This document shows positions 51,275 through 60,101 of a stretch of 64,000 bases of DNA, piece by piece; position 1 is the stretch's first letter; each line of letters starts with the position of its first letter. The translations under genes were made by a program, and so were the position numbers. This DNA comes from Bacillus sp. FJAT-49711. GTDB taxonomy: Bacteria > Bacillota > Bacilli > Bacillales > Bacillaceae_C. The notes under the pieces were generated by a model. That model saw only the letters and a program-made list of their open reading frames with translations. It ran no database searches and had not been told where the DNA came from. Where the stretch lies: assembly GCF_018343715.1 (NCBI RefSeq), contig NZ_JAGYPL010000002.1, positions 62,001 through 126,000 of the forward strand. Direction: 5' to 3'.

Positions 51275-51946
51275 ATGACAGGAATAAGCATAGCAACGAA
51301 GTGGGAATATGATGCGGCACTGGAGTACTTTGGCATAAAAGATAACGAACGTTTCGGTTATCCTTATGGCGAGTATTTCATAAGAACAATTAATGATACT
51401 GAACTTGTTTTTTATAGTACCGGTGTAAGAAAAGTAAATGGTGTTGGCGGTAATCAGTATATGATTTCTAAATTTAATTTAACTAAAGTAATCGTTGCGG
51501 GAACATGTGCAGGAATAGATGATCAGTTCAGTAATTTAGATATTTTTGTACCTAATAAAGCTGTTCAATATGATTGTACAGTAAAAGAAATTGAACCATT
51601 TATTAAACAATCCTTCGTAGTCGATATTGATCTATCAAAATATGGAAATGATTTTTATACAGGAACAATTGGCACCGCTGATAAAGCAGTAGTTATGTGG
51701 AAGGACTATTTAGAGCTTATAGAAAATGAAATAACAATAGCCGATACAGAAGCGGGGGCAATCGCTTATATCTGTAAGAAGAATGATGTTGAGTGCATTA
51801 TTATAAAAGGAATATCTGATTTTCCAACAGATGAAAGAAACTCTGATAAATTCGAATCGAATATTGAACAAATTAATATTTATTTAGAAAACACCCCTAA
51901 AGTTATGAACAAAATATTTAGCGAATATTTAAAAAGATTTATTTGA
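51275..51946 (+). CDS. Nucleoside phosphorylase / MTA-SAH nucleosidase-like protein
   Basis: This 223-residue protein of the PNP_UDP_1 fold opens T-G-I-S-I-A-T-K-W-E, has V-I-V-A-G-T-C-A-G-I-D near residues 71-81 (phosphate/ribose loop), D-T-E-A-G-A-I-A near 149 (family: D-M-E-A-A-A) and the catalytic Asp in K-G-I-S-D near 169. It is shorter and more divergent than housekeeping MtnN, so the nucleoside specificity is unsure. Nucleosidase-fold proteins also occur in phage-defence contexts. AGGGTGAT precedes the ATG. Confidence 0.75.
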   Translation: MTGISIATKWEYDAALEYFGIKDNERFGYPYGEYFIRTINDTELVFYSTGVRKVNGVGGNQYMISKFNLTKVIVAGTCAGIDDQFSNLDIFVPNKAVQYDCTVKEIEPFIKQSFVVDIDLSKYGNDFYTGTIGTADKAVVMWKDYLELIENEITIADTEAGAIAYICKKNDVECIIIKGISDFPTDERNSDKFESNIEQINIYLENTPKVMNKIFSEYLKRFI

Positions 51947-52300
51947 ATAAATTTAAAGTTAATAGAAAGATCTTTTATGGTAAATATAATGTAAGACTAT
52001 CATACATTTCTCCATACAACCTGAAGCACTTGCTACATTCGTTTGCATGGTGCTTTTCTTATGCCCAGAATGTCTAGGATGGCTTGTGGACGCTAGTTTG
52101 AAGCTTGAGGGAGGATGTATAGAATTAATAAACATTTTCCAGCAAGTTAAATAAAATCTGTTATTTCATTGATCAAAAAATAGAACCAACTACCCTTCAG
52201 ATTATCAGTAATGAAATGCAAATAGCTTTTCTGTTATCGTAGTGTTTAGTAACATTAATACCATATTATTAGTAACTTAAATTGATTGGAGTGCATTTAC
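51947..52300. other. Intergenic region with terminator and leader ribosome binding site
   Basis: AAGCAC (52024-52029) pairs with GTGCTT (52050-52055), with an inner TGC/GCA pairing and a TTTTCTT tail, and probably terminates the nucleosidase-like gene. The rest is AT-rich without coding potential up to the leader peptide's GGAG at 52288. Confidence 0.55.
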
Positions 52301-52354
52301 ATGATGTTTTACCCATTGTTTGAAAATGATGTACCAACCATCCTTCTTCCTTAA
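52301..52354 (+). CDS. 17-residue leader peptide upstream of the EamA transporter
   Basis: ATG 52301 follows GGAG at 52288-52291 (9-nt spacing) and encodes MMFYPLFENDVPTILLP, then TAA at 52352-52354. The stop codon lies inside the first arm of the hairpin that controls access to the transporter's ribosome binding site. A short, well-initiated peptide ending exactly in a regulatory stem is the layout of translation-attenuation leaders such as those of erm and cat genes. Confidence 0.6.
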   Translation: MMFYPLFENDVPTILLP

Positions 52355-52407
52355 CGGTAGAAGAGCTTTTCTCCGTTAAGGACATAGATTTCTATGATAA
52401 ACGGAGG
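52349..52407 (+). promoter_or_regulatory. Mutually exclusive hairpins covering the EamA ribosome binding site
   Basis: Segment 1 CCTTAACGG (52349-52357) pairs perfectly with segment 2 CCGTTAAGG (52373-52381). Segment 2 can instead use CTCCGTT (52371-52377) to pair with segment 3 AACGGAG (52400-52406), which is the Shine-Dalgarno of the transporter. The second state is helped by an inner CATAG/CTATG stem (52383-52396). Only one pairing can form at a time. Confidence 0.65.
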
Positions 52408-52413
52408 AAAAAC

Positions 52414-53286
52414 ATGAATAAGAAAATAGTAGGCTCCTTATTTTTATCACTTGCTGCGAGCATTTGGGGCGCAATGTATGTTGTAGTAAAAGTAGTTGTT
52501 GAAGTTGTTCCACCTTTGGAGCTTGTTTGGATACGTTATGTCATTGCTGTAATGATACTTGTCATTATTGGTTTTTGTATGAAACAATCATGGTGGATTG
52601 CTAAAAAAGATTGGCTCCTTATTTTTCTCGTTGGTCTATTTGGCAATACCATTTCCATTGTCACACAGGAAATAGGTACAATGCTTTCTACTGCTCAAAT
52701 GGGTGCTATTATTACTTCCACGACACCTGCTTTTATGGTCCTATTTGCCCGCGTAATTCTGAAAGAAAAAATAACGATAAAAAAGTGTCTTTCCATTGTA
52801 CTAGCAACAATCGGAGTTGGCATTATTGTTGGAAGTGGTCCAATTAATGTTACGCAACAATTAGGTGGTTTTTATTTATTGCTTGCTGCGTTAACTTGGG
52901 CACTAATGTCCGTTTTAGTAAAAAAAGTTCCAACACAATATTCACAAATTGTCATTACAACTTATTCGTCTATCGTTGCTGTCATTTTATTGACTCCATT
53001 AGTACTTCCAAGATTAAATAATCTAAATCTATCTAGTATTTTACAGCCTACCATTTCAGGTGGATTATTATACTTAGGCATTGTATCAACAGCTGGTGGT
53101 TTTTTCTTGTGGAATAAAGGTCTGCAATTGATGAATGCTTCCACTGGAGGCCTGTTCTTTTTCTTTCAACCAATAGTCGGTTCCTTTCTAGGTTGGTTAT
53201 TGTTAGGTGAAACCATTGGAATGACATTTTGGTTAGGTACAATTTTAATTTTTAGTGGTGTTTTTATAGTTATAAAAGATGAATAA
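52414..53286 (+). CDS. EamA/DMT family transporter
   Basis: This 290-residue protein has ten predicted TM helices in two EamA repeats (about 5-138 and 148-288). It starts L-S-L-A-A-S-I-W-G-A-M-Y-V-V, has the conserved Pro-Pro-Leu-Glu after TM1, and has L-L-G-E near the end of the second repeat. DMT members export amino acids, metabolites or drugs; the solute is unknown. The SD is AACGGAGG at 52400-52407. The leader peptide and alternative hairpins upstream suggest translation-dependent induction. Confidence 0.9.
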   Translation: MNKKIVGSLFLSLAASIWGAMYVVVKVVVEVVPPLELVWIRYVIAVMILVIIGFCMKQSWWIAKKDWLLIFLVGLFGNTISIVTQEIGTMLSTAQMGAIITSTTPAFMVLFARVILKEKITIKKCLSIVLATIGVGIIVGSGPINVTQQLGGFYLLLAALTWALMSVLVKKVPTQYSQIVITTYSSIVAVILLTPLVLPRLNNLNLSSILQPTISGGLLYLGIVSTAGGFFLWNKGLQLMNASTGGLFFFFQPIVGSFLGWLLLGETIGMTFWLGTILIFSGVFIVIKDE

Positions 53287-53287
53287 T

Positions 53288-53328
53288 GAAAAGTGCGTTT
53301 CTATTTTATATAGAAACGCACTTTTTCT
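53288..53328 (+). terminator. Intrinsic terminator after the EamA transporter
   Basis: AAAGTGCGTTTCTA (53290-53303) and TAGAAACGCACTTT (53311-53324) form a perfect 14-bp stem followed by TTCT. The mirror arrangement of A and T tracts suits both strands. Confidence 0.88.
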
Positions 53329-53371
53329 AATTTTATAACACACGCTGCCACGTTTCTCACTTCACTCATGC

Positions 53372-53839
53372 TTACTTAACGAGCGAGTTTTCGATTTTAC
53401 AAATCCATTTATAATAAAGTATCACACTCATGAGCAAGAAAGGATTTACGATAGCTGAATACCATATATTCCACCATGCATGATGAAAGTATCCCCAAGG
53501 TTCAGGGAGTAAGGTGACCAATTCATAACAAGTAATGAATATAAACCATACAGCAACATAGAATATACGCTTATAGAGCTGTTTTCCAAATGGGTACCAA
53601 TTTACAAATATTATATTAACGGGAGGAATCAACACGGTTATCGGAAGCAAATCTCTCCATTCTGGAATTTCTGTAAAGTACCAATAACCATGGAATTGTA
53701 AATCAATCACGTGATCAACAATTACTTGAAACACAATGGTGAATGTCCATATATGAATAATTTGATTTTTAGTAAGGCGTTTGTTTGTTGCCAAAGCTAT
53801 TACATTAAATAAAACAATGGCGATAATAAGTCCAATCAT
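53372..53839 (-). CDS. CBO0543-type membrane protein
   Basis: This 155-residue protein has five predicted TM helices. The conserved W-T-F-T-I-V-F-Q-V-I-V-D-H, G-Y-W-Y-F, N-W-Y-P and C-Y-E-L...W-G-Y-F-H-H-A-W-W-N-I-W-Y-S segments belong to the CBO0543 family, common in spore formers. ATG 53839 follows GAGAGGAA; the GTG at 53911 has no site. Function is unknown. The 53840-54244 interval holds no supported gene. Confidence 0.78.
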   Translation of the reverse strand: MIGLIIAIVLFNVIALATNKRLTKNQIIHIWTFTIVFQVIVDHVIDLQFHGYWYFTEIPEWRDLLPITVLIPPVNIIFVNWYPFGKQLYKRIFYVAVWFIFITCYELVTLLPEPWGYFHHAWWNIWYSAIVNPFLLMSVILYYKWICKIENSLVK

Positions 53840-54244
53840 AGTTATTTCCTCTCGTAAAAATTTCCTTAATAACCAATAGCTTTCTTCTATACTCCGCAAA
53901 TATTCAAACACTTATTATAGTCTTGGCAATATTGTTTAGTTTCTACTAAAAGCTTTTGAAGTAATCACCAGTCTTTCCGACTTCACACTGTACTTGCAAG
54001 TTTCCTAGTACTAAACTATTGCGATTTTAATGTAGGAAATTGCGAAAAGCTGAATGTAGTATTAGAAATGATTGAATATAAATTTGGGAGAGCTTATCAG
54101 GATTGTCTTAATAAAAGTACAGCAAAAATTCAACTTTTCGATCTTTAAAAACCACCATTTAGAAGTGAAGTTTAAAAGGAATTTTTAATATGAATAGCGA
54201 ATGAGGATATTAAGTTAATTTTTCATAATGGAGGAGATGGATCT

Positions 54245-54745
54245 ATGGTCAAACAATTGATTGTTGGCGATGCTATGCAGGAACTTGCCAATACGCGCCG
54301 TATTCTGGAACGCTTGCCCGAGGAACATATGGCATGGAAGCCGCATGAGAAATCGATGACGCTTGGCGAGCTGGCCACGCACTTAATCAACCTGCTGAAC
54401 TGGCAAATTGCCATTTTTCAATCCCCGGAGCTAGATCTTTCGACTGTGCCGTTGCGGCGCGAAGCTTTGGAAAGACGTGCAGAGGTTCTTGATGAGTTCG
54501 ATGAGAATGTTGGCATACTGGAAAAGTTGATCGGGGAAAGCGATGAGAAAACGCTTGGTGAGGGATGGACGTTGCGAAACGGAGACCATATCATTTTCCA
54601 AGCACCGCGAGCTATGGCACTCCGCACTTTCGGATTAAGCCATATGATTCACCACCGGGCACAGCTCGGGGTATACTTGAGGCTTCTCGATATTCCTGTG
54701 CCGGGCATCTACGGCCCCTCGGCTGACGAGGGATTCCAAAACTAA
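54245..54745 (+). CDS. DinB family protein
   Basis: This 166-residue DinB-superfamily four-helix protein has the helix with E-L-A-T-H-L-I-N-L at about residues 41-49 (first His) and H-M-I-H-H-R-A-Q-L near 131-139 (further His). The terminal I-P-G-I-Y-G-P-S-A-D-E is typical of a subfamily widespread in Gram-negatives and Bacillales. GAGGAG precedes the ATG. Codon use is more GC-rich (GCG, CCG, CTG) than in the flanking genes, suggesting recent transfer. Confidence 0.87.
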   Translation: MVKQLIVGDAMQELANTRRILERLPEEHMAWKPHEKSMTLGELATHLINLLNWQIAIFQSPELDLSTVPLRREALERRAEVLDEFDENVGILEKLIGESDEKTLGEGWTLRNGDHIIFQAPRAMALRTFGLSHMIHHRAQLGVYLRLLDIPVPGIYGPSADEGFQN

Positions 54746-54864
54746 GTTTCTCGTTTCTATATACGCCAAACTGCCGCAGAGCACCGAGTACTGCGGCTGT
54801 TTAGAGTATTTTCCGTATTCAACATGTTAAGCTAATCTCAAAGAATACAAAGGAGAGTGTGGCT

Positions 54865-55491
54865 TTGAGCAAAAAAGTAGATTATAAAAAAGATTTTAAG
54901 CACCTTTATATGCCGAAAACGGTGCCTGAAATTTTAGACGTTCCGAAACTGCCGTTTATTATGGTCGACGGCTCAGGTGATCCTAATGAAGAGGAGTTTG
55001 GAAAGGCGATAGAAGCCTTGTACAGTTTGAGTTATGCCGTGAGAATGTCGTATAAAAGTGATGATGTACCAGCAGGATATTATGAATATACGGTTTTTCC
55101 GCTTGAGGGCGTGTGGGACCTGCTTGATCGGTCGAAACCCTCGACGGATAAAAGCAATTTTAAATATACGATTATGATTCGCCAACCCGATTTTTTGACA
55201 GAAAAAGAGTTCGAGCGATTTCTAGAACAGACGAAAAGGAAAAAGGCCAATCCATTCCTTGAAAAAGCTAGGTTTGAACAAGCGACAGAGGGATTAAGCT
55301 GTCAAATGATGCATATCGGCAGCTTTGACGATGAGACGCAAAGTTTTGAGCGAATGGAAGCATTTTGTGCCGAGCATGGATATAGCCGTACAAGCAAAAT
55401 TCATCGGGAAATTTATTTGTCGGATCCCCGAAAAACAGAACCAGCAAAGTTAAAAACAGTGTTAAGGTTCCCTGTAAAAAAACTCTCATAA
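54865..55491 (+). CDS. GyrI-like small-molecule-binding domain protein
   Basis: This 208-residue protein has K-K-D-F-K-H-L-Y, P-F-I-M-V-D-G-S-G-D-P-N near residues 36-47, L-Y-S-L-S-Y-A-V-R-M, V-F-P-L-E-G-V-W and C-terminal R-E-I-Y-L-S-D-P-R-K-T. These belong to the GyrI-like (SHS2/BmrR-like) family that binds lipophilic cations and may act as drug-binding proteins or hydrolases. TTG 54865 is favoured: AAAGGAG lies 9 nt upstream, while the in-frame GTG at 54859 is only 3 nt from it. Confidence 0.85.
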   Translation: MSKKVDYKKDFKHLYMPKTVPEILDVPKLPFIMVDGSGDPNEEEFGKAIEALYSLSYAVRMSYKSDDVPAGYYEYTVFPLEGVWDLLDRSKPSTDKSNFKYTIMIRQPDFLTEKEFERFLEQTKRKKANPFLEKARFEQATEGLSCQMMHIGSFDDETQSFERMEAFCAEHGYSRTSKIHREIYLSDPRKTEPAKLKTVLRFPVKKLS

Positions 55492-55859
55492 TTCGGCACC
55501 TTCGATTAAGTATCTAGTGAAGACTGTTTTTAAGAATCTACATATTTGAAAGTAGCTGCTCATTTCATTACGGCTCTTGGTCAAACTGGTTTTGAATGCG
55601 TTTTTTTGCAGAGGGGTTCAAATGATAGAATATGTAAACCAAATAACTGGCACTATCCTGGGACATGGATAAGTGCTTATTTTTCATTGAATTTCTAACT
55701 ATCCACTAACCTAAACCTCACTTTATCTATTCATTTTCTCCACAATTGTCATTTAACACTAAATGTTAATATTTAGGTTATACCTTTTCTTTTGACTTAA
55801 AGTGTATAATATGTTTGGTTATATTAAATTATTTTAAATATTATAAAGGAATTTAAAAA
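55492..55859. other. Intergenic region
   Basis: GCACTATCC (55648-55656) and GGATAAGTGC (55665-55674) can form a stem with one bulge, followed by TTATTTTT, a plausible terminator for the GyrI-like gene. The rest is AT-rich leader of the diguanylate cyclase gene without a convincing promoter. Confidence 0.4.
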
Positions 55860-57306
55860 ATGAGATTATTTTCATCTAAACATATCGATGACCAAAAAGA
55901 TTTTACGGCTTACTCAAATGAGTTATTTTTCGAACGACTTAAATTAGTTTCTTTTATGCTCATAGTGACATATCCCGGCTTTTTCTACGCTGATTTTTTC
56001 CTGTTAAATACAGTGGCTGACCAGGTATATAAAGGGGTTCTTGCTTCTATTCACCTTTCAGGTTTTTTGCTGTCGATTATTTTTCTTCTCATTTATTATT
56101 TTTACAAGCGTGCGCGAAAGGGCCTCATTATTCATGTCTACACCGTTTTATTTCTCTTTATTGGCGCAACGGCTTCGCTTAATAGCCAGTTATTAAATGG
56201 CAATATATATGCTTATATTATTATTTTACTAGGGATTTCTATTATTTTCCCTATTCAGCCCAACAAGCTTTTGATCTATTTCTGCAGTAATCACATTTAT
56301 TTTTTGATTGCATTATGCTTTATGGAAATGGGCTATTTCTCGCTGATTACAAAGATGATCAATTCGACGGGGACTGCCGTCATTTCCTACACGATTGCAT
56401 TTATGTTCTATAGGCTGCGAAAAAGGGATTTTGATAATAAATGGAAGTTAAGAAGAAACGCTGACAGTTTTCGAAGGTTATTCAATATGAATCCGTATCC
56501 ATTGATTCTTACAAACCTTCAAAATGATGAAATTTTGCTTATCAATCGTGAGGCCATTGACTATTATCATTTGCAAAATCAAGACATGACGAAAATAGAT
56601 GGGAAATTTTTATTCGCAAACCCTACTGAAAAGCAAACTATTTTAAAAATGCTGGACGAGCATCAAACTATCAAAAATTATGAACTGGAATATGAAGTGA
56701 GCCCCGAGTTGAAAAAATGGGCCATGTTAAACTTGGAATTGATTGATTATTTGGAACAACCTTGTATTCTGATTGGGGTTACGGATATTACTAGTCTAAA
56801 GATAAAGGAAGAAGAACTGCTTAAGCATGCCTCTATTGACACGCTCACAGGTGTGATGAATAGGCGGAGCGGAATGATCTTGCTGGAAAAGAAAATTCGT
56901 GGAACTCATCAGCAGGAATTCATTGTTTGTTATATAGATATAAATGGGTTAAAAACCGTCAATGACAACTATGGTCACTCAGTAGGAGATGATCTCATCA
57001 AGACAAGCTTGCGATATCATTAACCGAAATATCGACTCGGATGATGTGCTATTTCGATTGGGCGGCGACGAATTTATTATCGTTTTCTTCGGGAAAAATA
57101 AAGAAAAGGTAGAAGAGATGTGGGGAGATATTAAACGAGATTTTCATCGTTTCAATCTGTCAGGGCAAAAGCCTTATAAACTTTCAGCTAGTCACGGATT
57201 TTCCTATTACAAGCCCGGATCAGCTACGACTGTAGAGGAAATCCTAGATGCAGCAGATCAAACGATGTACGAAGAAAAAACTTCAAAGCGGGGGGATAAC
57301 GCATAG
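55860..57306 (+). pseudogene. Membrane PAS-GGDEF diguanylate cyclase broken by one frameshift
   Basis: The first frame (55860-57023) encodes about six TM helices (about residues 28-190), a PAS domain (about 205-320) and the start of a GGDEF domain (A-S-I-D-T-L-T-G-V-M-N-R-R, then G-D-D-L-I-K-T). It then reads out of frame to a stop at 57021-57023. The second frame, from about 57004, continues A-C-D-I-I-N-R-N-I then R-L-G-G-D-E-F and the rest of the domain. Removing one A near 57005 restores a single protein of about 481 residues with an intact G-G-D-E-F active site. Either a recent mutation or a sequence error. Confidence 0.85.
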
Positions 57307-57345
57307 TTAATTTCTGCGTTTCCCTATTAGGAGAGTGGAAATACT

Positions 57346-58275
57346 TTGAAAAAAGGTGAAGCACCGAAAATAGAGTTAGTGAAACATATAGTAGAGAGTT
57401 TTTTTAAAAAAAAGGTTGAATTAGAGAGAGTAAAAACAGGTGTATCAACTTATGTTTATCGTATTCAATTAAAAGATAAAGTTTCTTATCTTCGTATACT
57501 TCCAGAACAAAATGCTAGCTTTGCTGTCGAAGTGAAAGTACATGAATTACTAATTACAAGGGGAGTAAAAGTACCAAAAATAATTCACTTCGAACAAAAA
57601 AATGACTTACTTCAGTTATCTATAATGATCGCTGAGGAAATAAACGGAAGCAGCATAGAAGACAATACATTAAGCAATGAACTAGGAGAGGTTTTATTTG
57701 ATGCAGGGAAGCAACTTGCTTTAATCAACCAAATAAAAATGGATGGGTATGGTTTTATTAATCGAGAAATGTCGGATACCTTATCTGGAGAGAAAAAAAC
57801 TTTTCACGATTATTATCATGAAAACTTAGATAAGGATATAGCGATATTGCCAAAATATCATTTTGATCAAAGCGAGATTAACGCTATTCGTGGCTTTTTG
57901 GAAACAGGGTTTTCTATTATGAATAGGAAAGTTTCTCGGTTAGTTCATGGAGATTTTGATGGATCTCATATTTTCCAAAGTAATGGGCTATATACAGGGA
58001 TCATTGACTTTGGAGAAATAATGGCCAGCAGTCCTTTATATGATGTAGGACATTTTAAATTGCATGATAATATAAATGGCTTTAAACCATTAATAAATGG
58101 ATATAAAGAGGTTGAAAGTCTTACTGCAGAAAACGATCTGGAGATTGATTTGTGGGCATTATTTATCGGGGTACGAAGACTGGGAATGATTTACGGAAGA
58201 CCTTGGAACTTTTACCATGAACATTTAACTAACAGTATAAAAAAACAGTTGGTTCAATTGAATCAAACATTTTAG
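57346..58275 (+). CDS. Phosphotransferase (APH-like) family protein with atypical active site
   Basis: This 309-residue protein has an N-lobe with G-V-S-T-Y-V-Y-R near residues 26-33. The C-lobe holds L-V-H-G-D-F-D-G-S-H-I-F near 201-212, where the family H-G-D-x4-N has His instead of the Mg-binding Asn, and I-I-D-F-G-E near 220 (second metal Asp). The altered Asn could lower or change kinase activity. It starts at TTG after AGGAGAGTGG. The substrate is unknown. Confidence 0.8.
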   Translation: MKKGEAPKIELVKHIVESFFKKKVELERVKTGVSTYVYRIQLKDKVSYLRILPEQNASFAVEVKVHELLITRGVKVPKIIHFEQKNDLLQLSIMIAEEINGSSIEDNTLSNELGEVLFDAGKQLALINQIKMDGYGFINREMSDTLSGEKKTFHDYYHENLDKDIAILPKYHFDQSEINAIRGFLETGFSIMNRKVSRLVHGDFDGSHIFQSNGLYTGIIDFGEIMASSPLYDVGHFKLHDNINGFKPLINGYKEVESLTAENDLEIDLWALFIGVRRLGMIYGRPWNFYHEHLTNSIKKQLVQLNQTF

Positions 58276-58490
58276 GTGATTATAAAAACACGTTTGAAAT
58301 ACTTTTCGTGTTTAACTTCACATGGAAGCAGATAGAAGGGCTTAAACCAAAGAGCCCGTCATTTAGTGATATGCTCCAACAAAGTGTTCTTAACAGGGGT
58401 TTTCTTCAGAGGAGCCTGGCGAAATCACCGAGAACGTCGGTAATATGGAAAGTACATGATTATAAAGTTCAGAATAAACAATCCCATAAT

Positions 58491-59399
58491 CTAAGCTTGA
58501 ATTCCACTGATGGGAAGATGGATGTTAAGAATAAACCAATGATCTTTCAGCTCTGCATTCATTTTCCCATTCATCTTTTCAACTAACTTTTTAGACAAAT
58601 AAAGGCCTAACCCACTTGATTCGGTGTTCGTTCTACTGCTGACTTCTGTATAAAATCGCATAAATACTTTTTCTACCGCAACTTTACTATCTGGCTTGAT
58701 GTCATTCTTAATACTAAAAATCAGATAGCTTTCTTCAATCCCATAGCTGACTACCGCTTTACTTTTAGCATAACGAAGTATATTTTGAACAATATTTTGG
58801 ATGACACGAGTAAGCATCAACTTGTCGGCAATGATAGGTCTGTCCATTATTTGCTCGGGAAATTGAAGTTCAATTTTCTTTTCCTCAAATTGTTCATAAA
58901 AGGTCAAGAAGATTTCTTCAACAAAGTTAGAAAGAGAAATAGAAGATAATGTTATTTCTTTTTGATTCGTTTCAATGCGTGCTAAGTCATAAAAGTGGTC
59001 TGTCATTTCCAGCAGACGTTTGACAGAATGCTCGATCGTCCTTATATAGTGTTCCCTCTTTGCATCATCTGTGGATGCTTGTAAGAGCTGAACATAGCCA
59101 TTGATGGACGTGAGTGGTGTCCGTAAATCATGAGAGAGCCCAGCGATTGATATTTTCACATTTTCCTCCATCTGTTTTGTTTGACGACTTTTTTCTTCAA
59201 ATGCATCGATCATTAGATTCAATTCATCCACTAAATCCATTATTGTTTTCACACGGAAATCAAGATACAGCCTCCCACCAAAATTGGCACGGGCAGGAAG
59301 GGTTTTGACCCGATATTTTAATTTCCGTAGTTCCCGCTTTAAAAAATAAATATAAAAAAGAAGCGCCAATGCTAGGAATCCCATTATCCATCCCCACAT
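58491..59399 (-). CDS. Sensor histidine kinase, short intramembrane-sensing type
   Basis: This 302-residue protein has one N-terminal TM helix (about 2-20), almost no extracellular part, then HisKA with G-L-S-H-D-L-R-T-P-L-T near residues 88-98 and HATPase with N-box N-I-V-Q-N-I-L-R-Y-A-K, G-L-G-L-Y-L-S-K. Kinases of this build next to ABC transporters usually sense cell-envelope antibiotics through the transporter. ATG 59399 follows AAAGGAG. It is the last gene of the ABC-regulator-kinase operon. Confidence 0.9.
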   Translation of the reverse strand: MWGWIMGFLALALLFYIYFLKRELRKLKYRVKTLPARANFGGRLYLDFRVKTIMDLVDELNLMIDAFEEKSRQTKQMEENVKISIAGLSHDLRTPLTSINGYVQLLQASTDDAKREHYIRTIEHSVKRLLEMTDHFYDLARIETNQKEITLSSISLSNFVEEIFLTFYEQFEEKKIELQFPEQIMDRPIIADKLMLTRVIQNIVQNILRYAKSKAVVSYGIEESYLIFSIKNDIKPDSKVAVEKVFMRFYTEVSSRTNTESSGLGLYLSKKLVEKMNGKMNAELKDHWFILNIHLPISGIQA

Positions 59400-59418
59400 A
59401 ACATTCACACTCCTTTCG

Positions 59419-60090
59419 TTAATCAAATTTGAAGCCAATGCCCCATACCGTTTTAATGTAGTTTGTGTTTGTACTGTTAAGTTTATTTCTTAAATTACTA
59501 ATATGCATATTAATGGTTTTGTCACTATCAAAAACTGATTCATTCCAAACACTTTCATAAATATTGGCACGGCTGAATACTTTTTGTGGATTCTCTAGAA
59601 ATAGTAGAAGTATTGCGTATTCGCGGCCTGTAAGGTGTAGAGTTTGGTCATTGATCTTCACATCACGCGTTTCTATATTTATGCGGATATTCTTATATTG
59701 AATTTCTTTCCTATTGCTGACTGATGCCTTTGTTGCATGACGTAATTGAATATGAATTCGTGCAAGCAGTTCTTTCACATTAAAAGGCTTTGTAATGTAA
59801 TCATCTGCCCCATTCGTCAAAAGTTCCAATTTTGAATCTTGGTCATTTTTTGCTGAAATCACAATTACGGGAACACTTGAGTTATGCCGAATTTCTCGAA
59901 GAAATTCTTCTCCATTCATCCCGGGAAGCATCAAATCTAAGAGTACTAAATCCACCTGATTTTGTTCAAATAGCAATTTCCCTTCAGTCCCTGAGTAGGC
60001 ACTTAGCGTGTTAATGCCATTCAAATCTAAAGTTTCTTTTATAAGTGAATGAATGGCCATATCGTCTTCAATGATTAATATTGTTTCCAT
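59419..60090 (-). CDS. OmpR-family response regulator
   Basis: This 223-residue protein has a receiver with E-D-D near residue 8, the phospho-acceptor Asp in L-V-L-L-D-L-M-L-P-G near 50 and K-P-F near 100. The DNA-binding winged helix ends in S-N-L-R-N-K-L...V-W-G-I-G-F-K-F. An alternative ATG lies two codons upstream at 60096. It lies between the permease gene and the kinase gene and should control the adjacent ABC transporter genes. Confidence 0.92.
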   Translation of the reverse strand: METILIIEDDMAIHSLIKETLDLNGINTLSAYSGTEGKLLFEQNQVDLVLLDLMLPGMNGEEFLREIRHNSSVPVIVISAKNDQDSKLELLTNGADDYITKPFNVKELLARIHIQLRHATKASVSNRKEIQYKNIRINIETRDVKINDQTLHLTGREYAILLLFLENPQKVFSRANIYESVWNESVFDSDKTINMHISNLRNKLNSTNTNYIKTVWGIGFKFD

Positions 60091-60101
60091 ATCCATCCAA
60101 C

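Noticed and set aside
53975-54150. Open frame ending Q-L-F-D-L as a gene remnant
   Set aside because: It has no start signal and no recognisable family, and the stretch is short enough to be open by chance.
55792-55810. TTGACT and TATAAT as a promoter of the diguanylate cyclase gene
   Set aside because: The hexamers match well but are only 7 bp apart, far from the 16-18 bp needed.
58308-58586. 92-codon plus-strand frame after the APH-like gene
   Set aside because: Its second part is antisense to the kinase gene end and its start has no ribosome binding site.
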